Under the pieces are notes generated by a model. That model searched no databases. It was not told where the DNA came from and was given only the letters and a program-made list of their open reading frames with translations. From a virus: DNA of 36,364 bases. Numbering within the stretch: the stretch's first letter is position 1; each line of letters opens with the position of its first letter. This document shows, in pieces, positions 24,337 to 32,046 of this stretch. The DNA is taken from IMG/VR virus record IMGVR_UViG_3300024229_000600, positions 1-36,364 of that record. One strand, 5' to 3'. Made by a program: the position numbers and the translations under genes.

Positions 24337-24936
24337 ATGGGCAATACTTTCAATAAAAGATATATTAACAGACGATCTACATTTAACTTTGATCTTACCA
24401 AAGATTTTGATATGGATGCCTTCAAAACTGTAATAGAACTATTTTCTTCTAATATGCCCAGCAAACAACACCAGTTTCCGTATCGAATAGATATTCTTGA
24501 CTGGAGTGATAGAGAACTGAGAAAAGATATTATGTATGGATCTACGCCGAGAGAACAATCTATTCGTAACGCTAAGTTTAATAGTCAAGTTCTTGCACCA
24601 GTATTAGTTTGTTTTACACATCGCTTAGATCCTGAACCATATATTGCTCCTGTAGAAATAGGAATGGCACTAATGTCATTAACATACTTACTTCAGTCTA
24701 ATGGATTTCTAACTAGTTTTTGTCAATGCATCGAAGATCCTAATAGTCTTGGTACACGTATCACTGGAAAAGACAATACCACGCTGCGAGTGATTTTACC
24801 AGTAGGCCAACACGCCTATCCTAAAGACACACTCACTATTCCAAATCCGTTTGAAGAAGAAGAACTGTGCTTAAAACTAAATCCTATACATCAAAATACT
24901 CCTAATATAAAATATCAGATTGACACACGTAAATAG
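24337..24936 (+). CDS. Nitroreductase-like flavoprotein, divergent
   Basis: 199 residues. NRRSTFNFDLTKDFDMDAFKTVIE resembles the R-R-S-x-R-x-F opening of the nitroreductase/FMN-oxidoreductase family. FNSQVLAPVLVCF and the following hydrophobic helix PVEIGMALMSLTYLLQSNGF fit the core strand and the dimer-interface helix. The typical PSxxNxQP is degraded to MPSKQHQFPYR. Family members use bound FMN and NAD(P)H to reduce nitro, quinone or dehydro-amino substrates, and some oxidise ring intermediates in natural-product pathways. It shares NSQVLA with the second copy at 29301. It has its own late-type promoter and a clear AAGGA ribosome-binding site, unlike its neighbours. The family call is moderate. 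Confidence 0.55.
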   Translation: MGNTFNKRYINRRSTFNFDLTKDFDMDAFKTVIELFSSNMPSKQHQFPYRIDILDWSDRELRKDIMYGSTPREQSIRNAKFNSQVLAPVLVCFTHRLDPEPYIAPVEIGMALMSLTYLLQSNGFLTSFCQCIEDPNSLGTRITGKDNTTLRVILPVGQHAYPKDTLTIPNPFEEEELCLKLNPIHQNTPNIKYQIDTRK

Positions 24937-24948
24937 GAATGTTATAAT
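24920..24948 (+). promoter_or_regulatory. Consensus sigma70 promoter; predicted leaderless start
   Basis: TTGACA (24920-24925), exactly 17 bases, then TATAAT (24943-24948), with TGT before the -10 (extended -10). All twelve hexamer bases match the consensus. The predicted start (about 24955) falls on the A of the next gene's ATG. The only purine-rich stretch (AGGA, 24935-24938) lies upstream of the predicted start and 16 bases from the ATG. The -35 lies in the last codons of the nitroreductase-like gene. Confidence 0.75.
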
Positions 24949-24954
24949 ACAAGT

Positions 24955-26067
24955 ATGAATGAAGATTTAAAATGGTCCAACTATGATTTTACTAAGATAC
25001 CTTTCGACGACATTGTCAGCGTTGGCCAACGCACTTTGTTGTATCGCGATATATTTACTGTCAGCTGGTTACTTGGACGGTTCTGCAACTACAAATGCTC
25101 CTACTGCTGGCCTTACGCCCGCAGTGACCGTAAAGACCACCGTCCTACAGAACTATGCTTACGGACCATAGATGAAATAAAGAGGCAAGCACGTGAAAAC
25201 GGATTTAATAGTTATCATTTTAGTCTTAGTGGGGGTGAGCCTACTTTCCATCCTGGCTACTTGGACATTCTACAGCATCTGGCTGATGACGTAGACAACA
25301 CCAACTACACCAGTGTACATATGACATCTAACTGTAGTCGCAACATGGCATGGTTTGAAAAGTATGTAGAAGCAGTCAAGCCATTCCACCGTGCCAGTAT
25401 TACTGCAAGTTTACACACAGAACACTTAAATACAGTTGAGAAGATGCAAGACTTTGCAGATAAACTAATCTTCTGTCAGGAGCACGATGTTCAAGTTACA
25501 ATCAATATGGTTATGGTTCCAGACTGGTTTGAAAGAGATTGGGAAAACGCCTTGTTCTTCCATGAGCAAGGAATCAACGTTACACTCAAACCGCAATCAG
25601 ACCCTACTGCTAGTAGGGTGGTTGATGGATACAAACCGGAGGACCTAAAACGTTTGCACAATGGTATGCCACAACGTGCATATACAGAAAGTAAACGCAA
25701 GTGGTCAGGCCGGCCGAGTCCTAGTTTTGATATACCTAAAGATATGATGTACATGCCTGATGCTAGTGTGCCTTGGCATATGCAAGTAGAATTTAGAGAT
25801 TCCAAAGGTGAAGCATGGTATATGGATCAAGCAGAAAGATTTAATGCTTTTAACTTCAATAACTTTAAAGGATGGAGTTGCAACGCAGGCTATCAAGGTA
25901 TTATTATACGTGAACCTGATGGTAGTGTAAAGCGTAGTTATAGTTGCCATGATGCTCCGCTAGGCAATATCGAAACAGGCTTTAAACTGTTTGACAAAGC
26001 TATGCCTTGTGTTACAGGCAGTTGTGTTAGTAGTGCCGATAGTAAGATACCAAAGAGAAAGGTATAA
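24955..26067 (+). CDS. Radical-SAM protein
   Basis: 370 residues. SWLLGRFCNYKCSYCW holds the cluster motif (C44, C48, C51), and FSLSGGEPTFHPGYLDIL the SAM-binding GGEP. Its N-terminal layout and FKGWSCNAG segment relate it to the pair at 13068 and 23126, but the C-terminus is different: YQGIIIREPDG, SYSCHDAPLGN and MPCVTGSC, a smaller cysteine set consistent with a twitch-like auxiliary cluster. VNTSLHTEHL-like text (ASLHTEHLNTVEKMQDF) parallels the HSESDSK segment of the pair. It is the first gene downstream of a consensus promoter placed for a leaderless transcript. It overlaps the next gene by one base (TAATG). The substrate is unknown. Confidence 0.85.
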   Translation: MNEDLKWSNYDFTKIPFDDIVSVGQRTLLYRDIFTVSWLLGRFCNYKCSYCWPYARSDRKDHRPTELCLRTIDEIKRQARENGFNSYHFSLSGGEPTFHPGYLDILQHLADDVDNTNYTSVHMTSNCSRNMAWFEKYVEAVKPFHRASITASLHTEHLNTVEKMQDFADKLIFCQEHDVQVTINMVMVPDWFERDWENALFFHEQGINVTLKPQSDPTASRVVDGYKPEDLKRLHNGMPQRAYTESKRKWSGRPSPSFDIPKDMMYMPDASVPWHMQVEFRDSKGEAWYMDQAERFNAFNFNNFKGWSCNAGYQGIIIREPDGSVKRSYSCHDAPLGNIETGFKLFDKAMPCVTGSCVSSADSKIPKRKV

Positions 26068-27491
26068 TGGCCAACTTTATTATTTTTGCAGGTATGGAAG
26101 AACCAGCGACATATGCCGTACGTTCAGGCGGCCAGTATCAACTTGCTTCCTGGCTACGTTCCTTTGGTTATACTGTAAAAGTAATAGATTTTTGTTTTAA
26201 AATTAGTCCTAATATTTTAGAAGAAATTGCAAATAAACATATTGATGACGATACACTTGCATTTGGAATAAGTACTACTTTTTGGAATATTGATCTAGTT
26301 ACACATAATGGATTAACTATAGGCGGAATTCATTGTCCAAAATGGGTAAAATATTTAAAGAAAACTTTTCAAAAAACAAATCCTAATATTAAATGGATAC
26401 TCGGCGGATCCAACGCAGCATCTCCTTTATTAGAAGATGACGACTGGATTCGTATATATCAGTTTGCTGAAGACGAAACACTTGCAATGTTAGATAGATT
26501 ATCTAACAAAATAGAAGTACGCCCACTGTTTAATATACAAAACTTTACAAGAAAATATCATGACAGTGATGCTATTCAGCCTTATGAAACGTTAAGTATT
26601 GAGATAAGTAGAGGATGTATATTTAAATGTAAGTTTTGTCAGTTTCCTTTGATTGGTAGAAAAAAAGGAACTAACATAAGGCGAGAAGAAGATATCCGTA
26701 CAGAGCTATTACAGAATTATGAACAGTTTGGCACTACAAAATATTATTTTAGTGATGATACATTTAACGAAAGTCTAGATAAAGTACAAATGATTCATCG
26801 TATTAGTAAGTCTTTGCCATTTGAGTTAGAATATGTAGCTTATATTAGAATAGATTTATTAGCTTCGTATCCTGAAATGATAGATTTGTTACCGGAATCA
26901 GGATTGCGTAGTGCATTTTTTGGTATCGAAACATTCCAAGAACAAGGTGCAAAAGCTATCGGTAAAGGCTGGAATGGAAAATATGCCAAAGACTTTTTGT
27001 TAGAACTAAAAGAAAAATGGAAAGATAAAACAAACTGGTGGATGGGAATGATTGTAGGTCTTCCTGGTTGGAATAGAGAACAAGAAGAAAAAGATTTACA
27101 ATGGTTAATAGACAACGATATGAGTTGCTGGTGGCATTGGGCATTATATATTAATCCTATTAACGCAGAAAACGGAGTACAGTTTGTAAGCGAGTTTGAA
27201 AAAAACTATGAAAAATATGGATATGAGTTTACAGAAGACAACCTTGTTAACTGGGTTAACGGAAATTTAGTACATACTGAGCTACAACAAGCAGCAATCG
27301 AAATAAATGACAAGTCTTTTAAATATAAAAAAGTTTCTGGATTTCGAATAGGAGAGTTTAGTACAACTTTAAGATGTGATATGAGAGATTTAGTTAATGT
27401 AAAGGAAATAGATGTTCCCCGTGAAACATTATTAAATAATACAAAACAGTTTGTAAATAAATATATTGAATGCCAGTTGCAGGAAATCTAA
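26067..27491 (+). CDS. B12-binding-type radical-SAM protein
   Basis: 474 residues. An N-terminal Rossmann-like domain (YQLASWLRSFGYTVKVIDF ... WILGGSNAA) precedes the cluster motif ISRGCIFKCKFC (C184, C188, C191). LPFELEYVAYIRIDLL, SGLRSAFFGIETF and MIVGLPGWNREQ are the barrel signatures of the B12-radical-SAM superfamily (BchE, methyltransferase and methylthiotransferase relatives). I do not see the DxHxxG histidine motif, so any cobalamin would bind without lower-axial histidine, as in many class B enzymes. Such enzymes methylate unactivated carbons or make ring closures. Two further members are at 32043 and 33563. It has AAAGG before the ATG and a one-base overlap with the previous gene. 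Confidence 0.85.
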   Translation: MANFIIFAGMEEPATYAVRSGGQYQLASWLRSFGYTVKVIDFCFKISPNILEEIANKHIDDDTLAFGISTTFWNIDLVTHNGLTIGGIHCPKWVKYLKKTFQKTNPNIKWILGGSNAASPLLEDDDWIRIYQFAEDETLAMLDRLSNKIEVRPLFNIQNFTRKYHDSDAIQPYETLSIEISRGCIFKCKFCQFPLIGRKKGTNIRREEDIRTELLQNYEQFGTTKYYFSDDTFNESLDKVQMIHRISKSLPFELEYVAYIRIDLLASYPEMIDLLPESGLRSAFFGIETFQEQGAKAIGKGWNGKYAKDFLLELKEKWKDKTNWWMGMIVGLPGWNREQEEKDLQWLIDNDMSCWWHWALYINPINAENGVQFVSEFEKNYEKYGYEFTEDNLVNWVNGNLVHTELQQAAIEINDKSFKYKKVSGFRIGEFSTTLRCDMRDLVNVKEIDVPRETLLNNTKQFVNKYIECQLQEI

Positions 27492-27492
27492 A

Positions 27493-28218
27493 ATGTATTA
27501 TTCTAAAGAACTAATGAAATCTCAAAATAAAACAATGTTTCCTTCTAAGGCATTTGAAAACTTTTTTAGTAACAGTGAGTTTGACAAAATAAAAACTACG
27601 GCAATCGAGCTTGAAGAAAACGATCCTGTTGTACATTCAGGACAACAATATACTAAGTTTAAATATTACGAAAGTAACCTTTATGCTCTACTTAACAAAC
27701 GTATAGAAGATATAATAGGAAAACATAATGTATACTTGTCGGTAGTTTCAAACACTCAAGGAAATCCTGTTCCAACACACACTGACCATAACTTATCAGA
27801 TGTTAGGGAAAATGCATTACCCTATGCAACATTATGTATTCCTTTAGATGTTATAAGTGAAGATAACAAATGGGGAACAGCATCAACCATAACGTTTGAT
27901 CAATATTATTTTCCTGATCAAGATTGGGAATACAGACGTCATATTTTTACAGGATTTTTAAAGCCTAACACAATAAAAAACTCAAAAGGTTTTATAAATG
28001 AAACTACTATTACAAAAGAATATTATGATCGCTATTTAAATCAACACGAAGATTATAGTTTTTTTGAAGGAATGAGTATTGAAAAAATAATAGATTGGAA
28101 AAAAAATAGTCTTATGATTTGGCATCAATGTAGATTTCATTGTAGTGATTCTTATTTAAGTTCTGGTACTAAAAATAAAAAAAGTATAATATTATGGACA
28201 ACAAAGGAAAGTAAATGA
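27493..28218 (+). CDS. Putative Fe(II)/2-oxoglutarate-dependent oxygenase
   Basis: 241 residues from ATG 27493 (AGGA at 27481-27484, 8 bases upstream). The jelly-roll metal site is suggested by PTHTDHNL (H96, D98) and a distal histidine, H211 or H216 (MIWHQCRFHC), followed by ILWTT. These enzymes use O2 and 2-oxoglutarate to hydroxylate, desaturate or cyclise a substrate. Overall length fits a single-domain oxygenase. It is directly followed by a second, differently built oxygenase and an SDR. I am fairly confident of the fold class and not of the substrate; a cupin-like non-oxygenase is possible. Confidence 0.6.
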   Translation: MYYSKELMKSQNKTMFPSKAFENFFSNSEFDKIKTTAIELEENDPVVHSGQQYTKFKYYESNLYALLNKRIEDIIGKHNVYLSVVSNTQGNPVPTHTDHNLSDVRENALPYATLCIPLDVISEDNKWGTASTITFDQYYFPDQDWEYRRHIFTGFLKPNTIKNSKGFINETTITKEYYDRYLNQHEDYSFFEGMSIEKIIDWKKNSLMIWHQCRFHCSDSYLSSGTKNKKSIILWTTKESK

Positions 28219-28787
28219 ATTTTATTGAACTCGACGATCTTCCAGTATATGATTTATACACAGAGTTTTTAAGATTACTTGACGAAAAAAAGATATGGTG
28301 GTCTGATACAGGCAACGATCAGATTTGTTTAAATGCAACCAAAGCCGATCCGTCAAACTGTTTGACAGGAAGAGGAAGTTTATTTTTAGATTGGGATAGC
28401 TCTTATACAAACAAACAAGGAACACTAGTAGTACCTCCTAGAAAAGTTCCTTTAAAAGAAGATAGCTTTGAAATACTTTGTACAGGGTTTAAAGATTCGT
28501 TATTTGAAGATGTATATAACAGCATAACCAAAAAATACAACGTAGGTAGGATTCGCATAATGAATTCTAGACCTAAAACTTGTTTAACTTGGCATAACGA
28601 TGATACTCCTAGATTACATTATCCGATGAAAACACAAGACGGATGTTATATGGTAATCGAAAACGAAAGTAAACATCTAAAACAAAATCAATGGTATTGG
28701 ACAAATACAGTTGTTCCTCATACTGCATTTAACGGTAGTACAGATGAAAGATTTCATCTAGTAGTTACAATACTAGGTGATAAATGA
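28215..28787 (+). CDS. Aspartyl/asparaginyl beta-hydroxylase-like oxygenase
   Basis: 190 residues. LTWHNDDTPRLHYPMKT gives the H-x-D pair (H127, D129) and the R-x-H-x-P pattern of the aspartyl/asparaginyl hydroxylase cupin family. VVPHTAFNGSTDERFHLVV provides the distal H169 followed by the conserved R that binds the carboxylate of 2-oxoglutarate. The reaction would be O2- and 2-oxoglutarate-dependent hydroxylation. The ATG overlaps the previous stop by 4 bases with AAGGAAA upstream. It is the best-supported of the four putative oxygenases in the window. The substrate is unknown; members act on peptides, amino acids or free metabolites. Confidence 0.75.
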   Translation: MNFIELDDLPVYDLYTEFLRLLDEKKIWWSDTGNDQICLNATKADPSNCLTGRGSLFLDWDSSYTNKQGTLVVPPRKVPLKEDSFEILCTGFKDSLFEDVYNSITKKYNVGRIRIMNSRPKTCLTWHNDDTPRLHYPMKTQDGCYMVIENESKHLKQNQWYWTNTVVPHTAFNGSTDERFHLVVTILGDK

Positions 28788-29278
28788 AATACGCAATAAC
28801 AGGACATACATCGGGTATAGGAAAAGCTATATCTGAATCAGTTGTAAACTTTATTGGATTTAGTAAAAGTACTAGCTATGACATTAATAACCGTATTGAC
28901 AGAAAACGTATTATTAAACAATGCAATGACGTTGATGTTTTTATAAACAATGCACATGATGGGTTTGGACAAACTTATATGTTATTAGATTTGTTCCATG
29001 CATTTAAAGATACTAACAAAACAATAATTAATGTTGGTAGTAATGTAGCTGAGGATGAAACTATATTAAAAAACTACGAACATTTACTAGAATACCAAAT
29101 ACAAAAAAAATCATTACGTATATTGCACAATGATCTGATTAAGCTGGACACAACCTTAAATTTAAAATATACTCATTTTGGATATGTAGGAACTGAACGC
29201 ATATTACAAAAGTATCCTAATATGTCCACTACAGAGTATATCACAGTAGACAATGCAGTTAGTATAATATTGTCATAA
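28784..29278 (+). CDS. Short SDR-like (Rossmann) protein
   Basis: 164 residues. The start ITGHTSGIGKAISE is a classical NAD(P)-binding TGxxxGIG. INNAHDGFG corresponds to the NNAG motif, IINVGSNVAED carries the catalytic serine and YQIQKKSLRIL the Y-x3-K. It is therefore a more canonical SDR than the one at 14206, yet shorter still (family ~250), ending soon after the core with no lid domain. ATGA overlap with the oxygenase gene; AGGTGA precedes the ATG. It probably oxidises or reduces the hydroxyl produced by a neighbouring oxygenase, an inference from order. Confidence 0.75.
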   Translation: MKYAITGHTSGIGKAISESVVNFIGFSKSTSYDINNRIDRKRIIKQCNDVDVFINNAHDGFGQTYMLLDLFHAFKDTNKTIINVGSNVAEDETILKNYEHLLEYQIQKKSLRILHNDLIKLDTTLNLKYTHFGYVGTERILQKYPNMSTTEYITVDNAVSIILS

Positions 29279-29281
29279 ATA
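29274..29281 (+). promoter_or_regulatory. T4-late-type promoter box CATAAATA
   Basis: One mismatch from TATAAATA. It overlaps the stop of the SDR gene. A start ~10 bases downstream leaves a short leader; GAGGAG (29286-29291) is 9 bases before ATG 29301, the strongest ribosome-binding site in this part of the block. Confidence 0.55.
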
Positions 29282-29300
29282 CATTGAGGAGAAAATATTT

Positions 29301-29951
29301 ATGGATCATACAGAAGTAAAAAAAGCAATCATTAGAAGTCAACATTGTCAGCGTAACTGGGATTTACAAAAACAGATTCCAAAAGATGATATTGATTTAA
29401 TAATACATAGTGTGACAAACTGTCCTAGTAAACAAAATATTTCTTTTTATAAAGTACATGCAATCACTAATAGACAAGTTATTGAAAATATTCATGATAA
29501 CACTTCAGGGTTTTTAAACTATGAAACAGGAAAGAACGAAACTAACAGTCAGGTATTGGCAAACTTAGTGTTGGCATTTGAAGTTGAAGATTATATGAGC
29601 AGACATACTACTGATACGGTACACAGAAATGACGAAATGTGGGCATATGATGATGGTAAACTAACGGCTGCTCAAAAGAAAAGTTTAGAAAAAGATGCAC
29701 ATATGGCTATTGGTATTGCAGCAGGCTACGCAAATCTTATTTCTAGTATGTTAAACTACGGTACTGGTTGTTGTGCATGTTTTGACGCAGATGAGGTTGC
29801 AACTGTAGTTGGTGCTAAAAATCCAATCAAGCTATTAATGGGTATAGGAATCAAAGACGAAACAAGACCACGTAGAGAGCATCACACAAAACCTGAGTTT
29901 GTTTTTCCAACCAAATCTAAACAAGAGATACAAGTAAACTTCATAAACTAA
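29301..29951 (+). CDS. Nitroreductase-like flavoprotein
   Basis: 216 residues. RSQHCQRNWDLQKQIPKDDIDLIIHSVTNCPSKQN is the N-terminal FMN-phosphate and PSxxN region of the nitroreductase family, and TNSQVLANLVLAFE the core strand. DAHMAIGIAAGYANLISSMLNYGTGCCACF is the long interface helix with the GLGT-like turn, and LLMGIGIKDETRPRREHH the C-terminal FMN strand. It is expected to be a dimeric FMN oxidoreductase. It is better conserved than the relative at 24337. Both sit behind a late-type promoter and a strong Shine-Dalgarno (here GAGGAG), which none of the surrounding genes has. Confidence 0.75.
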   Translation: MDHTEVKKAIIRSQHCQRNWDLQKQIPKDDIDLIIHSVTNCPSKQNISFYKVHAITNRQVIENIHDNTSGFLNYETGKNETNSQVLANLVLAFEVEDYMSRHTTDTVHRNDEMWAYDDGKLTAAQKKSLEKDAHMAIGIAAGYANLISSMLNYGTGCCACFDADEVATVVGAKNPIKLLMGIGIKDETRPRREHHTKPEFVFPTKSKQEIQVNFIN

Positions 29952-29954
29952 TAT

Positions 29955-30617
29955 ATGACAGTTAAAATATATAAATCATTATTGTCTAATCAAGTGATAG
30001 ACAATCTTCTTGATTTCTTCAATAGTAATACAAGTTTGCATTATGATACAATGGGCATGATCAAAATAGGTCAACCCTGGAGTCACATACAGCATATACT
30101 CGAACCTATTTTAAAAAAATATATACCGGTTGATAAAAACTTAGGTGACAACTTTTACAAGCATAGTTTTCCTTACTTTACACACGTAGATAGCGGAAAT
30201 AATAAAAATAGTTACAATGTTTTAATTCCACTTTATGTAAGTAATAATATAGAACAAAAGTTTGTTGTGTTTGATCAATATTGTACAGATTACAGTGGTG
30301 CAACATGGTTAGGTGATATATGGAAACCTGAACAAGATTTTAATCTCAATAAAAAACGTGATTTTCCATATAAAGACCCAACTGTAGTTGGTTGTACTGA
30401 CCAGCCTATTTCTGATGACATGTATGAAATATTAAAATATGATTACCGTAATGAAGAACAATTTTATGGGTTAACTGGTACTGCATATGATTACAAACCA
30501 GGAAATGTTCTTATATTTCCTAGCAATAGACTACATTGCACAGGTCGTATGGATTGTGATTATAAAATAGGATTAAGTTTACGATTTGAAATACTTGACA
30601 AATCTGTTTTTCTATAA
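29955..30617 (+). CDS. Putative Fe(II)/2-oxoglutarate-dependent oxygenase
   Basis: 220 residues. FTHVDSGNN gives the H-x-D pair (H77, D79). NVLIPLYVSNN is the strand after it, and GNVLIFPSNRLHCTGRM holds the distal histidine (H194) in the usual G-x-x-x-x-F-P...H context. The KIGLSLRFEIL segment ends the jelly roll and its R could bind 2-oxoglutarate. I see no Shine-Dalgarno before the ATG, which lies 3 bases after the previous stop, so translation may depend on coupling. Its C-terminal codons contain the promoter for the next gene. The substrate is unknown. Confidence 0.65.
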   Translation: MTVKIYKSLLSNQVIDNLLDFFNSNTSLHYDTMGMIKIGQPWSHIQHILEPILKKYIPVDKNLGDNFYKHSFPYFTHVDSGNNKNSYNVLIPLYVSNNIEQKFVVFDQYCTDYSGATWLGDIWKPEQDFNLNKKRDFPYKDPTVVGCTDQPISDDMYEILKYDYRNEEQFYGLTGTAYDYKPGNVLIFPSNRLHCTGRMDCDYKIGLSLRFEILDKSVFL

Positions 30618-30623
30618 TACAAT
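30595..30623 (+). promoter_or_regulatory. Sigma70-type promoter; predicted leaderless start
   Basis: TTGACA (30595-30600), 17 bases, then TACAAT (30618-30623, one mismatch). The expected start is about 30629-30630, coinciding with ATG 30629. An overlapping TATAAT (30613-30618) is a better hexamer but leaves only 12 bases of spacer. No Shine-Dalgarno precedes the ATG. Confidence 0.55.
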
Positions 30624-30628
30624 AAGAT

Positions 30629-31606
30629 ATGAAACCTCAAGACAAGCAATCAATTCTTCTGAGCCTAGCACAGTTTATAGAAGATAACCAACAAAAAATA
30701 CTACAACTTGAACCAACTGCACTTGTTAATATTAGTGTTGATATTTGTAGATATTATGCTGGTGCAGCTCGAAACCTAATAGCTGTGCCTGAATATGAAT
30801 ACTTTAAGACATGTACTAGTAGTATGAGATGGGAATCAAAAGGACACTGTTTAGGTGTTGTTCCGTGGAACTATCCATTGGTTATAGCATTATGGAAAAT
30901 AGCGCCGGCACTAGCAGCTGGATGCACTATTGATATTAAACTAAATGATGGTAATGTAGGTGCCTTGCCTTGGATATTAGATAACTGGAAAAACAAATAC
31001 AATAGTGTAAAAATAGTCAACAATATAAACTTAAAAGATTATGACTTTGTTGATATAACAGGCAGCAAGAAAACAGCAGATTATTTTAAATCAAACCATC
31101 ATGATGTAAATGCAGATGTAGGCGGAGCAAGTATAGCAGTTGTTAACGATGGTAATTCGGCATTTATATTAGAAAATCTTGAATGGAGTGTTAAGTACAA
31201 TCTTGGAGCAGATTGCACAGCACCTAAACATATTTTTGTTGTTGAAGAACTACTTGATACTGTAATGGCAATCGACGGTGTTACTTTAGGAGAGTGCAAT
31301 GATATTGATCACTTTTCTCCAACAGCAACAGTAAGTACATATACAAATATCAAAGATCTTGTAAAACAAATAAACCAACTTCATAATAGATTAGGATTGC
31401 ATTTATATACCAAAGATTTAGCAACCAAACGTTATGTAGTTGAACATGCACGTTGGGGAACTATCTTTGTAAACAAACCATTAACTGTGCCAGTTGAAAT
31501 GCCACACAGCGGAATGGCTTCTAGCGGCAATACATTCAATCAAAGTTTTTTTAAAATATATCAATATCTTGTACCCAAGCATATTGTTGTAGGAGATCAG
31601 TATTGA
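30629..31606 (+). CDS. Shortened aldehyde-dehydrogenase-like protein
   Basis: 325 residues, against ~480-500 for typical aldehyde dehydrogenases. Recognisable motifs in order: GVVPWNYPLVIALWKIAPALAAGCT (the N of PWNYP is residue 81), DIKLND (NAD-site lysine), DITGSKKT, ADVGGAS (family E-L-G-G-K; here D163 and A167), GADCTAP with the nucleophile C196, and MPHSGMASSGN near the C-terminus. The enzyme class oxidises aldehydes to acids, or acyl-CoA in some subfamilies. The deleted parts lie in the N-terminal NAD-binding half and the C-terminal lobe. The general-base glutamate is replaced by aspartate, so activity is uncertain, but all core motifs remain. It is the first gene after a sigma70-type promoter. 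Confidence 0.8.
   Translation: MKPQDKQSILLSLAQFIEDNQQKILQLEPTALVNISVDICRYYAGAARNLIAVPEYEYFKTCTSSMRWESKGHCLGVVPWNYPLVIALWKIAPALAAGCTIDIKLNDGNVGALPWILDNWKNKYNSVKIVNNINLKDYDFVDITGSKKTADYFKSNHHDVNADVGGASIAVVNDGNSAFILENLEWSVKYNLGADCTAPKHIFVVEELLDTVMAIDGVTLGECNDIDHFSPTATVSTYTNIKDLVKQINQLHNRLGLHLYTKDLATKRYVVEHARWGTIFVNKPLTVPVEMPHSGMASSGNTFNQSFFKIYQYLVPKHIVVGDQY
31591..31595 (+). promoter_or_regulatory. Ribosome-binding site AGGAG deciding a TTG start
   Basis: AGGAG lies 7 bases before TTG 31603. The TTG overlaps the TGA of the aldehyde-dehydrogenase-like gene (TTGA). This supports the TTG start of the acetyltransferase-like gene. Confidence 0.6.
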
Positions 31607-32046
31607 TTAAAGAACTATCATACGATGAAGTTTATCAAGTTTGGCAAGAGTTTTTATGGCCCAACCGAAATAATATATTACCTATGAGTAATATGCGTTA
31701 TAAAGATACATCATATGATAACATTTATAAAAACTATAAACCTACGTTTTTTGGTTATATTCTTGATGACAAGATAGTAGGTGTAAACAGCGGTCATTCA
31801 ACAAGTAGAGTGCATTACAGAAGCAGAGGATTATATGTAATGCCTGAATATCGATACAATAATATTGGTAAACATTTGTTAGAATATACTGTAAATTTAG
31901 CCAAAAACGAAAACAGAAAATATTGTTGGAGCCTACCACGAAAGGTTGCATTAAAGACTTATTTGAATGCTGGCTTTGAACAAACAAGCAAGTTTTTTGA
32001 AACTGAAACTAGCGAACAAAATTGTTATGTGATTAAAGAAATATGA
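31603..32046 (+). CDS. GNAT-family N-acetyltransferase
   Basis: 147 residues from TTG 31603. GLYVMPEYRYNNIGKHLLEY is the acetyl-CoA-binding motif A (V-x-P-E-x-R...G-x-G-x-x-L form). Motif B-like text (LKTYLNAGFEQTSKFFE) follows, with the typical Y..AGF turn. The enzyme would move an acyl group from acyl-CoA to an amine. The N-terminus WQEFLWPNRNNILP is typical of small GNATs acting on free metabolites. It overlaps the shortened dehydrogenase by 4 bases and the next radical-SAM gene by 4. Its place beside an aminotransferase gene fits acylation of a newly made amine, which is inferred. Confidence 0.8.
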   Translation: MIKELSYDEVYQVWQEFLWPNRNNILPMSNMRYKDTSYDNIYKNYKPTFFGYILDDKIVGVNSGHSTSRVHYRSRGLYVMPEYRYNNIGKHLLEYTVNLAKNENRKYCWSLPRKVALKTYLNAGFEQTSKFFETETSEQNCYVIKEI

